DNA from: Caballeronia sp. SL2Y3
Lineage (GTDB): Bacteria; Pseudomonadota; Gammaproteobacteria; Burkholderiales; Burkholderiaceae
Direction: 5' to 3'
NCBI RefSeq assembly: GCF_022879575.1
Contig: NZ_CP084260.1
Location: 2,170,001-2,234,000 of the forward strand
DNA length: 64,000 nt
A program made the position numbers and the translations under genes. Numbering within the stretch: the first letter of the stretch is position 1; the number at the start of each line of letters is the position of its first letter. Shown one piece after another: positions 19,349 to 29,325 of this stretch. Below the pieces are notes generated by a model. The model saw only the letters and a program-made list of their open reading frames with translations, was not told the DNA's origin and ran no database searches.

Positions 19349-20107
19349 ATGGAGATGAAGGACAACGTCGTGTTGATCACGGGCGGCGCGTCGGGTCTGG
19401 GCGCGGCGACCGCGCGCGTCGTCGCGGGCAATGGCGGCAAGCCCGTGATCGCCGACATGAACGAAGCTGCGGGCGAAGCGCTTGCGCGTGAATTGTCCGG
19501 CGTGTTCGTGAAGTGCGACGTGAGCCGCGAAGACGACGGACAGCGCGCCGTCGATGCCGCGACGAAGCTCGGCACGCTGCGCGGCCTCGTGAACTGCGCA
19601 GGCATCGCGCCGGCATCGAAGACGGTCGGGCGCGACGGCCCTCACCCGCTCGATCTGTTCAGCAAGGTCGTCGCGGTCAATCTGATCGGCACGTTCAACA
19701 TGATCCGGCTCGCGGCCAACGCGATGTCGAAGAACGAGCCGAACGGCGGGGGCGAACGCGGCGTGATTGTGAATACGGCGTCGGTCGCGGCATTCGACGG
19801 GCAAATCGGGCAGGCGGCGTATGCGGCGTCCAAAAGCGGCGTCGTAGGCATGACGCTGCCGGTCGCACGCGATCTCGCGCGCAGCGGCATTCGCGTGATG
19901 ACGATTGCGCCGGGCATCTTCGAAACGCCGATGCTGCTCGGCATGCCGCCCGACGTGCAGACGGCGCTCGGCGCGATGGTGCCGTTCCCTTCGCGCTTCG
20001 GCAAGCCGGACGAATTCGCGATGCTGGTCAAGCAGATCTTCGACAACCCGATGCTCAACGGCGAAGTGATCCGCCTCGACGGCGCAATCCGCATGCAGCC
20101 GAAATAA
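19349..20107 (+). CDS. SDR-family 3-hydroxyacyl-CoA dehydrogenase (type 2, HSD17B10-like)
   Basis: Short-chain dehydrogenase of 252 residues. The NAD-binding glycine motif [14 protein letters not shown] is at residues about 11-24, NCAGIAPA corresponds to NNAG, and the catalytic Ser/Tyr/Lys are in [20 protein letters not shown] followed by K. The inserted segment [19 protein letters not shown] and the ending [15 protein letters not shown] match the human HSD10/bacterial 3-hydroxyacyl-CoA dehydrogenase type 2 group, which oxidises short or branched 3-hydroxyacyl-CoA in fatty and amino acid breakdown. It has its own leader after the adk terminator and a good SD (AAGGAG). Confidence 0.9.
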   Translation: MEMKDNVVLITGGASGLGAATARVVAGNGGKPVIADMNEAAGEALARELSGVFVKCDVSREDDGQRAVDAATKLGTLRGLVNCAGIAPASKTVGRDGPHPLDLFSKVVAVNLIGTFNMIRLAANAMSKNEPNGGGERGVIVNTASVAAFDGQIGQAAYAASKSGVVGMTLPVARDLARSGIRVMTIAPGIFETPMLLGMPPDVQTALGAMVPFPSRFGKPDEFAMLVKQIFDNPMLNGEVIRLDGAIRMQPK

Positions 20108-20128
20108 GCGCGCCCCTTGAATCTCGGC

Positions 20129-20974
20129 TCAGTCGCCGTTTTCCTGCGTGCGCAGTCGCAGATCGTGCAGCTCGGACTCGACGACGGTGGCATCCACCGC
20201 GTCGGGGCGGTCTTCCAGATAGCGCTCAAGGTCTTCGAGCGCCGGGCGCAAATAGTCGAGCCGCGCGTACGCGAAGCCGCGATCGCGCACTTCCTCGATG
20301 CTGTCCGGCAGCGCGATCACCAGCCGCTGCTGCACGGCAAGCAGACGCTGCCAACGCTCCGTCTGAAGATAGATGCTCTTGAGGTTGCGCAGCATCCGCG
20401 CGACGATTTCGCGGCGCGTCGCGGGCTGCAACAGCACGCGCAACGCGCTGCCGATCGATTCGCCGACGCGCTGCACATACGGCTCCAGCATTTCGACCAT
20501 TTGCGCTTCGGAGAGCGACTGGCCGGTCGTCGGATCGAGCATGAGATCGCTGCCGGGCGTCGCGACGCGCAACAGGAAATGCCCCGGAAACGACACGCCC
20601 TGCACCGGCAACCCAAGCTGCTCGGCCATTTCCAGATAGATGACGGCAAGCGAAATCGGGATGCCGCGCCGACGCCGCAGCACCGCGTTCAGATAGCTGT
20701 TGTCCGGGTCGTAATAGTCGTTCAGGTTGCTGGAGAAACCCAGCTCGCGGAAGAAATAGCGATTGAGCGCCTCGACGCGCTGTTTGACATCCGCGTCCTC
20801 GGGCATGCGGCGGCGCGCGCGCACGACCAGTTCGTCCAGTTCCGCGAGCACCGCCTGCATGTCGACGTCCGGATAGGCGTCCTGCGCGAGCGACAGCGCG
20901 GCCTCCGTGAGCGGCAGGCTCTCGTCGTCGGCCATCAGGGCCGAGAAATAGTCGAGGATACGCGTCGTCGTCAT
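20129..20974 (-). CDS. SirB1-family protein (transglutaminase-like fold with tetratricopeptide region)
   Basis: Cytoplasmic protein of 281 residues in the SirB1/DUF2026-like transglutaminase-core family, typical motifs being [39 protein letters not shown] and FPGHFLLRV. The C-terminal third ([20 protein letters not shown] and on) looks like a TPR-type helical repeat. Biochemical function is not established; in some enterics it sits next to prfA-hemK. The start at 20974 is the ATG in TTGATG; its first base overlaps the murJ TGA (TGATG), indicating translational coupling to murJ. Confidence 0.85.
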   Translation of the reverse strand: MTTTRILDYFSALMADDESLPLTEAALSLAQDAYPDVDMQAVLAELDELVVRARRRMPEDADVKQRVEALNRYFFRELGFSSNLNDYYDPDNSYLNAVLRRRRGIPISLAVIYLEMAEQLGLPVQGVSFPGHFLLRVATPGSDLMLDPTTGQSLSEAQMVEMLEPYVQRVGESIGSALRVLLQPATRREIVARMLRNLKSIYLQTERWQRLLAVQQRLVIALPDSIEEVRDRGFAYARLDYLRPALEDLERYLEDRPDAVDATVVESELHDLRLRTQENGD

Positions 20975-22524
20975 CAATGCGCTCGTCTCTTGAAGTAAGC
21001 GTATTTGAAGCCCATTGCGGAAAGCATACCGAAATACAGTCCCGCGAACACAACCAGGCTAGCTCCGAGCAGCATGATTCGTGCGAAGGGTGTCGCGCGC
21101 ATGGCAATCCAGTCGAAATTGGCCGACACCCAGTGCATCACGCCGGCGAGCACGAGACACGCGCCGACCAGCTGCACGAAAAAGCGCGTCCAGCCCGGAG
21201 ACGGCTGATAAATCCCGCGGCGGCGCAAGCCGATGAAAAGCAGCAGCGCGTTGGCGAGCGCGCCGAGGCCGATGGACAGCGTCAACCCCGCGTGCGAGAA
21301 AATCGGCACGAAGATGTAATTGCTCACCTGCGTCATGATCAGCACGCCGACGGCGATCTTCACCGGCGTCTTGATGTCCTGCTTCGCGTAGAAACCGGGC
21401 GCGAGAATCTTGATGAGGATCAGCCCGATAAGGCCGATGCCGTACGCCGACAGCGCGCGGCCCACCATCACAACCGAATGACCGTCGAACTTGCCGTAGT
21501 GAAAGAGCGTCGCGGTGAGCGGCTCGGCGAAGAAGAAAAGCGCGACCGCGCTGGGCGCGGCCAGCAGGAAGGTGATGCGCAAGCCCCAGTCGAGGAGCGC
21601 CGAGTATTCGTCGGCGTTGGCGTCGACGTGCGCTTTCGAGAGGCTCGGCAGAAGAATGGTGCCGAGCGCCGCGCCGAGCAGCGCGGTCGGGAATTCCATC
21701 AGGCGGTCGGCGTAGTTGATCCACGACACCGCGCCCTGCCCGATATTCGACGCGATATTCGTGTTGATGATGAGGCTCAGCTGCCCGACCGACACCGCGA
21801 ACGTCGCGGGCACCATCTTCGCGACCACGCGCTTGACGCCCGGATGCGCGAGCGCCCGCCGGAAGTTCAGGCCGACAGCCGGCATCATGTCGATCTTCTT
21901 CAAGCCGGGCAGTTGCACGAGGAATTGCAGCAGGCCGCCCGCGATCACCGCGTAGGCGAGCGCGTACACCGGCACTTTCATGTGCGGCGCGACGAACACC
22001 GCCGCGAAGATGAACGCCACGTTCAGCAGAACCGGCGCAAACGCGGGCAGCGAGAACTGCTTGTACGTGTTCAGAACGCCCGAGGCGAGCGTCGTCATCG
22101 AAATGAAGATGATGTACGGGAACATGATCCGCGTCATCTCGACGGCGAGGCCGTACGCCGCGCCGTCGTGCTTCAGTCCCGACGCGACCGCGAACACGAC
22201 CCAGCTCGCGCCCGCCATGCCGGCGAGCGACAGCACGACGAGACCCCACGTCAGCACGGTCGACATGGCATCGACGAGCGCCTTGGTCGGATCGTGGCCC
22301 TTGCTGTTCTTGAACTCGGCGAGGATCGGCACGAACGCCTGCGCGAACGCGCCTTCCGCGGAGAGGCGCCGCAGCAGGTTTGGAATGCGGAACGCGACGT
22401 AAAACGCGTCGGTGTAGAGACTGGCGCCGAAGGCTCGGGCGATCAGCGTTTCGCGGATCAGGCCGGTCACGCGCGACAGCAGCGTGAAGCCGCTGACCGT
22501 CAGGAGGGCTCGGAATAGATTCAT
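20974..22524 (-). CDS. murJ: Lipid II flippase MurJ
   Basis: Essential inner-membrane MOP-superfamily protein that flips lipid II to the periplasm for peptidoglycan synthesis. It has 516 residues and about 14 TM helices. MurJ hallmarks include the N-terminal SRVTGLIRETLIARAFGAS (with conserved Arg in TM1), DAFYVAFRIPNLLRRLSAEG, then AFAQAFVPILAEF, and VNTNIAS-type IINTNIASNIGQGAVSWINY. It is divergent from rpsT and coupled at its 3' end with the SirB1-like gene. Confidence 0.98.
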   Translation of the reverse strand: MNLFRALLTVSGFTLLSRVTGLIRETLIARAFGASLYTDAFYVAFRIPNLLRRLSAEGAFAQAFVPILAEFKNSKGHDPTKALVDAMSTVLTWGLVVLSLAGMAGASWVVFAVASGLKHDGAAYGLAVEMTRIMFPYIIFISMTTLASGVLNTYKQFSLPAFAPVLLNVAFIFAAVFVAPHMKVPVYALAYAVIAGGLLQFLVQLPGLKKIDMMPAVGLNFRRALAHPGVKRVVAKMVPATFAVSVGQLSLIINTNIASNIGQGAVSWINYADRLMEFPTALLGAALGTILLPSLSKAHVDANADEYSALLDWGLRITFLLAAPSAVALFFFAEPLTATLFHYGKFDGHSVVMVGRALSAYGIGLIGLILIKILAPGFYAKQDIKTPVKIAVGVLIMTQVSNYIFVPIFSHAGLTLSIGLGALANALLLFIGLRRRGIYQPSPGWTRFFVQLVGACLVLAGVMHWVSANFDWIAMRATPFARIMLLGASLVVFAGLYFGMLSAMGFKYAYFKRRAH

Positions 22525-22969
22525 GGGGCGCTTATTATACGGGCCGCAGATGACGCGCTCCCGTAACGCTGGCGCGCAACGGCGCGAGATTGACGGATTG
22601 CACCAAATTCGTGGCGGCGCGGGCGCGGCGTGCCGCCGACACCGTCGCGCTTGTCATATCTCGTCTTCACTTGCTATAATCGCGGGTTTCGACGGCCGGT
22701 TCTGGCGAAATTGCGCCCGAAACGGGAATCCGGCGGAAGTCTGACTTGAAGCGCCGGCGTGCTTTTCGCGACTTCCGGCTCTGTCGGCAGTGTTCCAAAG
22801 GCGTCCAGCTTGGGCGTCTCAGGTTTCCGGGCGAATGGCTTAACCGCTGAATCGCTAACCGGAATTTCAGATCAAAGGCAGCGCGCATCCATCACCGCTT
22901 CCGGCCCGCCGGGCCAGAAGGTGAAGCCCGCTCCGACAAGTAACAGCAGAAACAGGATAAGGAACCGTC
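22525..22969. other. Divergent regulatory region between murJ and rpsT
   Basis: Nearly 450 bases with no coding pattern. It contains a strong rpsT promoter (22651-22680), so the rpsT leader would be about 280 nt long, unusually long for a small ribosomal-protein gene. No riboswitch class was recognised in the leader. Confidence 0.5.
22651..22680 (+). promoter_or_regulatory. Putative sigma-70 promoter of rpsT
   Basis: TTGTCA (22651-22656) and the perfect TATAAT (22675-22680) with an 18-nt spacer, reading towards rpsT. Confidence 0.75.
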
Positions 22970-23248
22970 ATGGCAAATACCGCACAAGCTCGCAAGCGCG
23001 CCCGTCAGGCCGCCAAGGCCAACTCGCACAACTCGGCGCTGCGCTCGAAGTTCCGCACGGCCATCAAGGCAGTTCGCAAGGCTATCGAAGCCGGCGATCA
23101 GGCCAAGGCCGCCGAAGTGTTCAAGTCGTCGGTCAAGACGATGGACATCATCGCGGACAAGAAGATCATCCACAAGAACAAGGCCGCTCGTCACAAGAGC
23201 CGCCTGGCTGCAGCCATCAAGGGTCTGCAGGCTCCCGCAGCCCAGTAA
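22970..23248 (+). CDS. rpsT: 30S ribosomal protein S20
   Basis: Primary 16S rRNA-binding protein of the small subunit, 92 residues. Typical sequence: [39 protein letters not shown] and [18 protein letters not shown]. It has an AAGGA Shine-Dalgarno, a strong upstream promoter and a strong terminator, so it forms a single-gene unit. Confidence 0.99.
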   Translation: MANTAQARKRARQAAKANSHNSALRSKFRTAIKAVRKAIEAGDQAKAAEVFKSSVKTMDIIADKKIIHKNKAARHKSRLAAAIKGLQAPAAQ

Positions 23249-23333
23249 TTCCGGCTCGTTTTCGGCGGGCGCTCGCGGTTTTTAGCATCGCGCGCTCGTC
23301 GGAACGGCTTCCTGTTTCCGCTGCGCTGTAACG

Positions 23334-23361
23334 AAAAAGCCCGCTTGCGCGGGCTTTTTTG
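23334..23361 (+). terminator. Intrinsic terminator downstream of rpsT
   Basis: AAAAAGCCCGC and GCGGGCTTTTTT form a GC-rich stem with a very short loop (TTGC) ending in a T-run; symmetric enough to serve the convergent DUF3579 gene too. Confidence 0.92.
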
Positions 23362-23392
23362 CGTCCTGCTGCCGACCGTGCGGCTTCTCGGT

Positions 23393-23728
23393 CTAGCGAC
23401 GCTGCTGCGTCTGCGTGCCGTGATGCGGCGGCAGTTCGCACGCCTCGGTCACCACGAGGTCGTTGTCCCTCGCGAAATTCAGCACGAAGTCGAACGCCAT
23501 CGGCTCGATGTCGCGCAGACGCGAATCGACGATCACGACCTTGATGTCGCCGATCATGGTCGGGCGCACGTAGATGGAATATTGCAGGCGCGCGTTCGGC
23601 CCTTTCGCTTTCGGCCCGAAGCCCGACATGACACCGCACAGGCGCTCCGACCAGTCGCTCGGCCGAAACTTCCTCCCGCTCTTGGTGATGCCTTGTATGA
23701 AGTACTCGGTAGGGGATGATTCAGCCAT
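23393..23728 (-). CDS. DUF3579 protein
   Basis: Protein of 111 residues typical of beta-proteobacteria (DUF3579): YFIQGITKSGRKFRPSDWSE, RLCGVMSG, SIYVRPTMIGDIKVVIVDSR and DFVLNFARDNDLVV. No function is established. The ATG at 23728 (MAESSPTEYF) is selected because the family homology begins there and AAAGG lies about 9 nt upstream. The preceding 90 codons of open frame are arginine-rich shadow. It is divergent from argF and convergent with rpsT. Confidence 0.9.
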   Translation of the reverse strand: MAESSPTEYFIQGITKSGRKFRPSDWSERLCGVMSGFGPKAKGPNARLQYSIYVRPTMIGDIKVVIVDSRLRDIEPMAFDFVLNFARDNDLVVTEACELPPHHGTQTQQRR

Positions 23729-24194
23729 GTAGCAATACCTTTTGTCGGCCGGTGGCGGCACCGGCGAATGCACACGCTTGACGCGGCGCTCGCGCCGGCC
23801 GGCACGAGCGCCGGGCGGCGCTTTGAAGCGGCCGAAGAGGACCGCCCGCCACCGCGACTGGATGGCGGACTCGGCAGCACGAAGAGATCGCAAGCGCAAA
23901 AGAACGCCAAGCGGACTCTTGCGAGCCAACGCCGACCATGCGCGTGAAACGGTGCTGAGCGTTACTGAGTGTTGCAGAGTTGTTGAAACGAGCGCCGACA
24001 ATTATACCGCAGCGCCCCTTTTTCCGCAGCGCACACAGGCTCGCGCGCCTGTCTATCGGCCTTTTCGCCGCCTCGTCAAACCTCGCAAAATCCTTTATGC
24101 TCGAACGCCAACCCACTCCCGATGGCGGCGCCGTCCGGTCGAGCGACGTCTTCCGGCAGTCGCGCACCCGGTTCGAAGCCGCTGCTTGCGTTTC
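23729..24194. other. Divergent intergenic region between DUF3579 and argF
   Basis: About 465 bases with no protein or RNA recognised. A perfect TATAAT on the minus strand (24006-24001) could be the -10 of the DUF3579 promoter, but no good -35 is seen at the right distance. The open frame running from here into argF is not conserved-looking. Confidence 0.4.
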
Positions 24195-25124
24195 ATGACC
24201 GCCAAGAAAATTCGCCACTATCTTCAGTTCAAGGATTTTTCGCTCGACGATTACGAGTACGTGCTGGAACGCGCCCGCATTCTGAAGCGCAAGTTCAAGA
24301 ACTACGAGACGTACCACCCGCTGCACGACCGCACGCTTGCGATGATCTTCGAGAAGAACTCCACGCGCACGCGCCTTTCGTTCGAAGCGGGCATCTTCCA
24401 GTTGGGCGGTCACGCGGTGTTCATGAGCACGCGCGACACGCAACTCGGGCGCGGCGAGCCGATCGAGGATGCGGCGCAGGTCATTTCGCGCATGGTGGAC
24501 ATCATCATGATCCGCACGTTCGGGCAGGACATCATCCAGCGATTCGCGGAGAACTCGCGCGTGCCGGTCATCAACGGGCTGACCAACGAATACCATCCGT
24601 GTCAGGTGCTCGCGGACATCTTCACGTATTACGAGCATCGCGGGCCGATTCACGGCAAGACCGTCGCGTGGGTCGGCGACGCCAACAACATGCTGTACAC
24701 GTGGATCGAAGCCGCGCAGATTCTCGGCTTCAAGCTGCGTCTGTCCACGCCGGAAGGTTACAAGCTCGACCGCGCGCTGGTGGCGCCTGAAAGCGCGCCG
24801 TTCTACGAAGAATTCGCCGATCCGAACGAAGCCTGCGCGGGCGCGGATCTCGTCACCACGGACGTGTGGACGAGCATGGGTTTCGAAGCGGAGAACGAGG
24901 CGCGCAAGAAGGCGTTCGCGGACTATTGCGTCGATGCCGACATGATGGCGCGCGCCAACGCCGATGCCCTTTTCATGCACTGCCTGCCGGCGCATCGCGG
25001 CGAGGAAGTGAGCGCGGAAGTGATCGACGGGCCGCAGAGCGTCGTGTGGGACGAGGCGGAAAACCGCCTGCACGTGCAGAAGGCGCTGATGGAATATCTG
25101 CTGCTCGGCAAGCTGAACCACTGA
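24195..25124 (+). CDS. argF: Ornithine carbamoyltransferase
   Basis: Cytoplasmic arginine-biosynthesis enzyme forming citrulline from ornithine and carbamoyl phosphate. It has 309 residues. The carbamoyl-phosphate motif STRTR is at residues 56-60 (FEKNSTRTRLSFE). The HPCQ motif is in NEYHPCQVLADIF, the ornithine-binding DVWTSMG is present, and the catalytic cysteine is in FMHCLPAHRGEEV. The start at 24195 (MTAKKIRHYLQFKDFS) is set by homology. It is monocistronic, ending in a bidirectional terminator shared with convergent murB. Confidence 0.98.
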   Translation: MTAKKIRHYLQFKDFSLDDYEYVLERARILKRKFKNYETYHPLHDRTLAMIFEKNSTRTRLSFEAGIFQLGGHAVFMSTRDTQLGRGEPIEDAAQVISRMVDIIMIRTFGQDIIQRFAENSRVPVINGLTNEYHPCQVLADIFTYYEHRGPIHGKTVAWVGDANNMLYTWIEAAQILGFKLRLSTPEGYKLDRALVAPESAPFYEEFADPNEACAGADLVTTDVWTSMGFEAENEARKKAFADYCVDADMMARANADALFMHCLPAHRGEEVSAEVIDGPQSVVWDEAENRLHVQKALMEYLLLGKLNH

Positions 25125-25143
25125 CGAGCTCTACTCACACGAA

Positions 25144-25181
25144 AACGCCGCCTGATGTTGTATCCGGCGGCGTTCGTTTTT
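25144..25181. terminator. Bidirectional terminator between argF and murB
   Basis: AACGCCGCC (25144-25152) and GGCGGCGTT (25166-25174) pair around a 13-nt loop, followed by CGTTTTTTC on the plus strand and preceded by AAAA, giving T on the minus strand. Confidence 0.85.
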
Positions 25182-26216
25182 TCAGACGACGACCGGCTCC
25201 ATCTCCAGCTCGACGCCGAATCGCGCAAGCACATCGCTTCTAATCGCTTCCGCGAGCTGGAGCACTTGCGCGCCGGTCGCGCCGCCGCGATTCACGAGCA
25301 CCAGCGCTTGCCGCTCGTGCACGGCCGCCCCGCCGATGCCGCGCCCCTTCCACCCGCACTGGTCGATCAGCCAGCCCGCCGCGAGCTTCACGCTGCCGTC
25401 CGGCTGCGCGTACGAAACGACACCCGGTTCGCGCGCGCGCAACGCGTCGAACGCTTCTGCGCTGACAACCGGATTCTTGAAGAAACTGCCCGCGTTGCCG
25501 AGCACGGTCCAGTCCGGCAGCTTTGCGCGACGCACGGCGATCACGGCGTCGAAGATGGCCCGCGCGTCACAGGACGACGCGCCTTCCAGCGCACGCGCGA
25601 CGTCCGCGTAATCGGCGCGCGGCGTCCACGCTTTCGGCAGACGGAATACCACTGACGTGATCAGGAACCGCCCGCGCCCCGCGCGCTTGAAGAAGCTGTC
25701 GCGGTAGCCGAACGCGCATGCATCGCGGTCGAATTCGGCTCGCGCGCCCGTCGCTAGCTCTACCGCATGAAGCCGCTCGAAGCGCTCGCCCATTTCGAGC
25801 CCGTATGCGCCGATATTCTGGATCGGCGCGGCGCCCACGGTGCCGGGAATCAGCGCGAGGTTTTCGAGGCCCGGCATGCCCTGTGCAAGCGTCCATGCAA
25901 CGAACGCGTGCCAGTTCTCGCCCGCGCCGGCTTCGACCAGATATGCGTCGTCGTCCTCGCCGATCACGCGCTTGTTCATGATGCCGACGACGAGCGCGAC
26001 GCCCTCGAAATCGCGCGTCAACACGACGTTGCTGCCGCCGCCGAGGACGAGGCGCGGCATGTTGGCGATCCGCGCGTCGGCGGCGAGCGCAGCGGCGGCT
26101 TCGACGCTATCGATCTGCATCGCGTGACGCGCGCGAACATCGAAGCCGAACGTGTTGTGCGGACGCAGCGAGTAATCCGCGAGAAGCGCGGGCGCGGGAA
26201 AGAAGGCGTCGGACAT
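25182..26216 (-). CDS. murB: UDP-N-acetylenolpyruvoylglucosamine reductase
   Basis: Flavoenzyme that reduces UDP-GlcNAc-enolpyruvate to UDP-MurNAc in peptidoglycan precursor synthesis. It has 344 residues, type I MurB. Motifs: [15 protein letters not shown], the FAD-binding [40 protein letters not shown], and the catalytic [13 protein letters not shown] segment, ending near [13 protein letters not shown]. The start at 26216 ([12 protein letters not shown]) replaces a longer frame whose extra residues do not resemble MurB. Confidence 0.97.
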   Translation of the reverse strand: MSDAFFPAPALLADYSLRPHNTFGFDVRARHAMQIDSVEAAAALAADARIANMPRLVLGGGSNVVLTRDFEGVALVVGIMNKRVIGEDDDAYLVEAGAGENWHAFVAWTLAQGMPGLENLALIPGTVGAAPIQNIGAYGLEMGERFERLHAVELATGARAEFDRDACAFGYRDSFFKRAGRGRFLITSVVFRLPKAWTPRADYADVARALEGASSCDARAIFDAVIAVRRAKLPDWTVLGNAGSFFKNPVVSAEAFDALRAREPGVVSYAQPDGSVKLAAGWLIDQCGWKGRGIGGAAVHERQALVLVNRGGATGAQVLQLAEAIRSDVLARFGVELEMEPVVV

Positions 26217-26355
26217 GGGGAACCGCGTGGCGAATGCTGGATTGGAAGCGGCCTTGGGGAAAACCAAAGCGCGTCGGTAGAATGACGTCAGGTCCGTGAT
26301 TATAGCGAGTGCGCGCGCCGCGCCCGCCCTCGCCCAACGAAGAAGGGGAAGACAG

Positions 26356-26841
26356 ATGCCATCGTTTGACGTCGTCAGCGAAGCAAACATGATCGAAGTG
26401 AAGAACGCGATCGAGCAGTCCAATAAGGAAATCTCGACGCGCTTCGACTTCAAGGGTTCCGATTCACGCGTCGAGCAGAAAGAGCGCGAGTTGACGCTCT
26501 ATGCCGACGACGACTTCAAGCTCGGCCAGGTGAAGGACGTGCTGCTGTCGAAGCTCGCGAAGCGCGGCGTCGACGTGCGCTTTCTGGACTACGGCAAGCA
26601 GGAAAAGATTGGCGGCGACAAGCTGAAGCAGGTCGTCACCATCAAGAAAGGCGTGTCGGGCGATCTGGCGAAGAAGGTCGTGAAGATCGTGAAGGACAGC
26701 AAGATCAAGGTGCAGGCGAGCATTCAGGGCGATGCGGTGCGCGTGCAAGGCGCAAAGCGCGACGATCTGCAGAGCACCATCGCGCTCTTGAAGAAAGAAG
26801 TGACGGATACGCCGCTCGACTTCAATAACTTCCGCGACTGA
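26356..26841 (+). CDS. yajQ: YajQ-family nucleotide-binding protein
   Basis: Protein of 161 residues in the YajQ (DUF520) family; members such as XC_3703 bind cyclic di-GMP and modulate transcription, others bind other nucleotides or RNA. Typical sequence: [40 protein letters not shown] and [18 protein letters not shown]. The start at 26356 has a purine-rich AAGGGGAAGA upstream. It diverges from murB and converges on plsY. Whether this member binds c-di-GMP cannot be told from the sequence. Confidence 0.95.
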   Translation: MPSFDVVSEANMIEVKNAIEQSNKEISTRFDFKGSDSRVEQKERELTLYADDDFKLGQVKDVLLSKLAKRGVDVRFLDYGKQEKIGGDKLKQVVTIKKGVSGDLAKKVVKIVKDSKIKVQASIQGDAVRVQGAKRDDLQSTIALLKKEVTDTPLDFNNFRD

Positions 26842-26857
26842 TCTCGCAAGTCCATGC

Positions 26858-26894
26858 AAAAAGCCGTTCCGCGCAATGCCGGAACGGCTTTTTT
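26858..26894. terminator. Bidirectional terminator between yajQ and plsY
   Basis: AAGCCGTTCC (26861-26870) and GGAACGGCTT (26881-26890) form a 10-bp stem, flanked by A-run upstream and T-run downstream. Confidence 0.92.
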
Positions 26895-26899
26895 GTTGC

Positions 26900-27526
26900 T
26901 TACTGCGCCGCCTTCTTCTTGTCCCCGATGCGGCTTTCCTTGCCCGCCAGCAGCTTCGCAATATTCGCGCGATGCCGCCAGATCAAGAGCGCGCTCATCG
27001 CGAGCACGGCAAGCGAGATGCGGCTCGGCCCGAACAAAAACACCTGAAACAACGGCGCGAACACGGCAGCGACGAGCGCCGCGAGCGACGAATAGCGGAA
27101 GAAGAACGCGATGATGAGCCACGTCAGCAGCGTTGCGAGCCCAAGCACCGGATGAATGGCGAGCAACACGCCCGCGGCCGTCGCAACGCCCTTGCCGCCC
27201 TGAAACTTGAAGAAGATCGGATACAGATGGCCGAGAAACACGGCGATGGCCGACAGCGCGATGCACGTTGCGAGCCCCGTTGCATCTAGACCGAAGCGCG
27301 CGCCGAAGTGCGCGACGAGCCATACCGGAAGCCAGCCTTTGAAGGCATCGCCGATCAGCGTGAGGATGGCCGCGCGCTTGTTGCCGGTGCGCAGCACGTT
27401 GGTCGCGCCGGGATTGCCCGAGCCGTAGGAGCGCGGGTCGTCGAGTCCCATCGCCGCGCTGACGACGACGGCAAACGAAACCGAGCCGATCAGATAGGAC
27501 ACGACGGCGACGATCAGTTCAATCAT
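26900..27526 (-). CDS. plsY: Glycerol-3-phosphate acyltransferase PlsY
   Basis: Inner-membrane enzyme that acylates glycerol-3-phosphate from acyl-phosphate, the first step of phospholipid synthesis with PlsX. It has 208 residues and five to seven membrane helices. The three PlsY motifs are visible: [28 protein letters not shown], and [20 protein letters not shown]. It is followed by the YbaK gene in the same orientation 48 nt upstream on that strand, so they may share a transcript. Confidence 0.97.
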   Translation of the reverse strand: MIELIVAVVSYLIGSVSFAVVVSAAMGLDDPRSYGSGNPGATNVLRTGNKRAAILTLIGDAFKGWLPVWLVAHFGARFGLDATGLATCIALSAIAVFLGHLYPIFFKFQGGKGVATAAGVLLAIHPVLGLATLLTWLIIAFFFRYSSLAALVAAVFAPLFQVFLFGPSRISLAVLAMSALLIWRHRANIAKLLAGKESRIGDKKKAAQ

Positions 27527-27574
27527 AGGTTCTCTTCTAGCGTGGCGAGTCTGGGCGAAAGCGCGGTCAGCATT

Positions 27575-28066
27575 CTAATCGACGCTCGCGCACTGGACGG
27601 GCTTGGCGCCGAGCAGTTCGGTCAGCACGGCGGGATTAAGGCTCACGAGATAGCCGCGCCGTCCGCCGTTCAGATAAATGGTGTCCAGATCCAGAATGCT
27701 CGATTCGACGTACACCGGCATCGCCTTCTTCGTGCCGAACGGCGACGTGCCGCCGACGAGATAGCCGGAGTGCCGGTTCGCCACCTCCGGCTTACACGGC
27801 TCGATGCGCTTCGCGCCCGTCTGCCGCGCGAGATTCTTCGTGGACACGGTGCGGTCGCCGTGCATCAGCACGATGAGCGGCTTCGCGTGCTCGTCTTCCA
27901 TCACGAGCGTCTTGACCACGGAATGTTCGTCCACGCCGAGCTGCCGCGCCGATTCCTCGGTGCCGCCATGCTCGACGTAATCGTACGGATGCTCGCCGAA
28001 CGCCACCTTGTGACGGCGCAGGAATTGCGTCGCAGGCGTTTCGGAGACGTGTTTGATTTTCGACAT
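27575..28066 (-). CDS. ybaK: Cys-tRNA(Pro)/Cys-tRNA(Cys) deacylase YbaK
   Basis: Trans-editing factor of 163 residues that hydrolyses Cys-tRNA(Pro), protecting translation fidelity. YbaK/EbsC family motifs: YDYVEHGGTEESARQLG, the conserved active-site lysine region VVKTLVMEDEHAKPLIVLMH, GYLVGGTSPFGTKKAMPVYV, and ending LNGGRRGYLVSLNP. The ATG at 28066 is selected by homology; an in-frame start slightly further upstream is possible. It is upstream of plsY in the same direction. Confidence 0.93.
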   Translation of the reverse strand: MSKIKHVSETPATQFLRRHKVAFGEHPYDYVEHGGTEESARQLGVDEHSVVKTLVMEDEHAKPLIVLMHGDRTVSTKNLARQTGAKRIEPCKPEVANRHSGYLVGGTSPFGTKKAMPVYVESSILDLDTIYLNGGRRGYLVSLNPAVLTELLGAKPVQCASVD

Positions 28067-28173
28067 GGACGCATTGTAGCGGCGCGGGATGCCGCTCACC
28101 ATCGGCCATTCGGCCTAGTGGTGCGACGGCTCGGCATGTCGTACGATCGTTCGACTCACGACAGGACCTTGCC

Positions 28174-29325
28174 ATGATCCGCGACGCCGAAACTCAAACG
28201 CTCCTGGAAGACACCATTCGCCGCTTCGTGCGCGAGAAGCTCGTGCCGCGCGAAGCAGAAGTCGACGAAACCGACGCCATTCCCGCCGACCTGATCGACG
28301 CCATGCGCGAGATCGGCATGTTCGGCCTCACCATTCCGGAAGCATACGGCGGCCTCGGCCTCACGATGGAAGAGGAAGTGCGCATCGCGTTCGAGCTCGG
28401 GCAGACGTCGCCGGCCTTTCGCTCGGTGATTGGCACGAACAACGGCATCGGGTCGATCGGCATTCTGCTCGACGGCACCGAAGAACAGAAAGCGCACTAT
28501 CTGCCGAAGCTCGCGGCGGGCGAACTGATCGGCTCGTTCTGCCTGACGGAGCCGGATTCGGGCTCGGACGCCGCGTCGCTCAAAACCACGGCCCGGCGCG
28601 ATGGCGACGCGTACGTGCTCAACGGCACCAAGCGCTACATCACGAACGCGCCGGAAGCGGGCATCTACACCGTCATGGCCCGCACCAGCGACGCGAAGGG
28701 CGCGAGCGGCATTTCGGCGTTCATCGTCGAGCGCGATACGCCGGGTTTGTCGCTCGGCAAGCCGGATCGCAAGATGGGCCAGCGCGGCGCGCATACCAGC
28801 GACGTGATCTTCGACAACTGCCGCGTGAGCGCCAGTCAACTGATCGGCGGCGTGGAAGGCGTCGGCTTCAAGACGGCCATGAAAACGCTCGACAAGGGTC
28901 GCATTCACATTGCGGCGGTCGCGGTCGGCGCGGCGAAGCGCATGTTGCGCGATGCCCTCGCCTACGCGATGGAACGTCGCCAGTTCGGGCAGCCGATCGC
29001 GGAATTCCAACTCGTTCAGGGCATGCTTGCCGACAGCAAAGCCGAGTTGTACGCCGCCGAATGCATGGTGCTCGACGCCGCGCGCCGCCGCGACGAGGGC
29101 CGCGACGTGTCCGTCGAAGCGTCGTGCGCGAAGTACTTCGCCACTGAAATGTGCGGGCGCGTCGCGGACCGCGCCGTGCAAGTGCATGGCGGCGCGGGCT
29201 ATATCGCGGAGTACGGCATCGAGCGGTTCTATCGCGACGTGCGGCTTTTCCGGCTCTATGAGGGAACGTCGCAGATACAGCAGGTCATCATCGCGCGCGG
29301 GCTCATGCGCGGCGCGGACATCTAG
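28174..29325 (+). CDS. Acyl-CoA dehydrogenase
   Basis: FAD-dependent acyl-CoA dehydrogenase of 383 residues for beta-oxidation or branched-chain acyl-CoA catabolism. Motifs: FGLTIPEAYGGLGLTMEE, the flavin-binding CLTEPDSGSDAASLKTTA and YITNAPEAG, QFGQPIAEFQLVQGMLAD, QVHGGAGYIAEYGIERFYRD and YEGTSQIQQVIIARGLM. The chain-length preference is not clear. It is convergent with xerD, the two stop codons sharing CTAG (4-nt overlap). Confidence 0.93.
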   Translation: MIRDAETQTLLEDTIRRFVREKLVPREAEVDETDAIPADLIDAMREIGMFGLTIPEAYGGLGLTMEEEVRIAFELGQTSPAFRSVIGTNNGIGSIGILLDGTEEQKAHYLPKLAAGELIGSFCLTEPDSGSDAASLKTTARRDGDAYVLNGTKRYITNAPEAGIYTVMARTSDAKGASGISAFIVERDTPGLSLGKPDRKMGQRGAHTSDVIFDNCRVSASQLIGGVEGVGFKTAMKTLDKGRIHIAAVAVGAAKRMLRDALAYAMERRQFGQPIAEFQLVQGMLADSKAELYAAECMVLDAARRRDEGRDVSVEASCAKYFATEMCGRVADRAVQVHGGAGYIAEYGIERFYRDVRLFRLYEGTSQIQQVIIARGLMRGADI

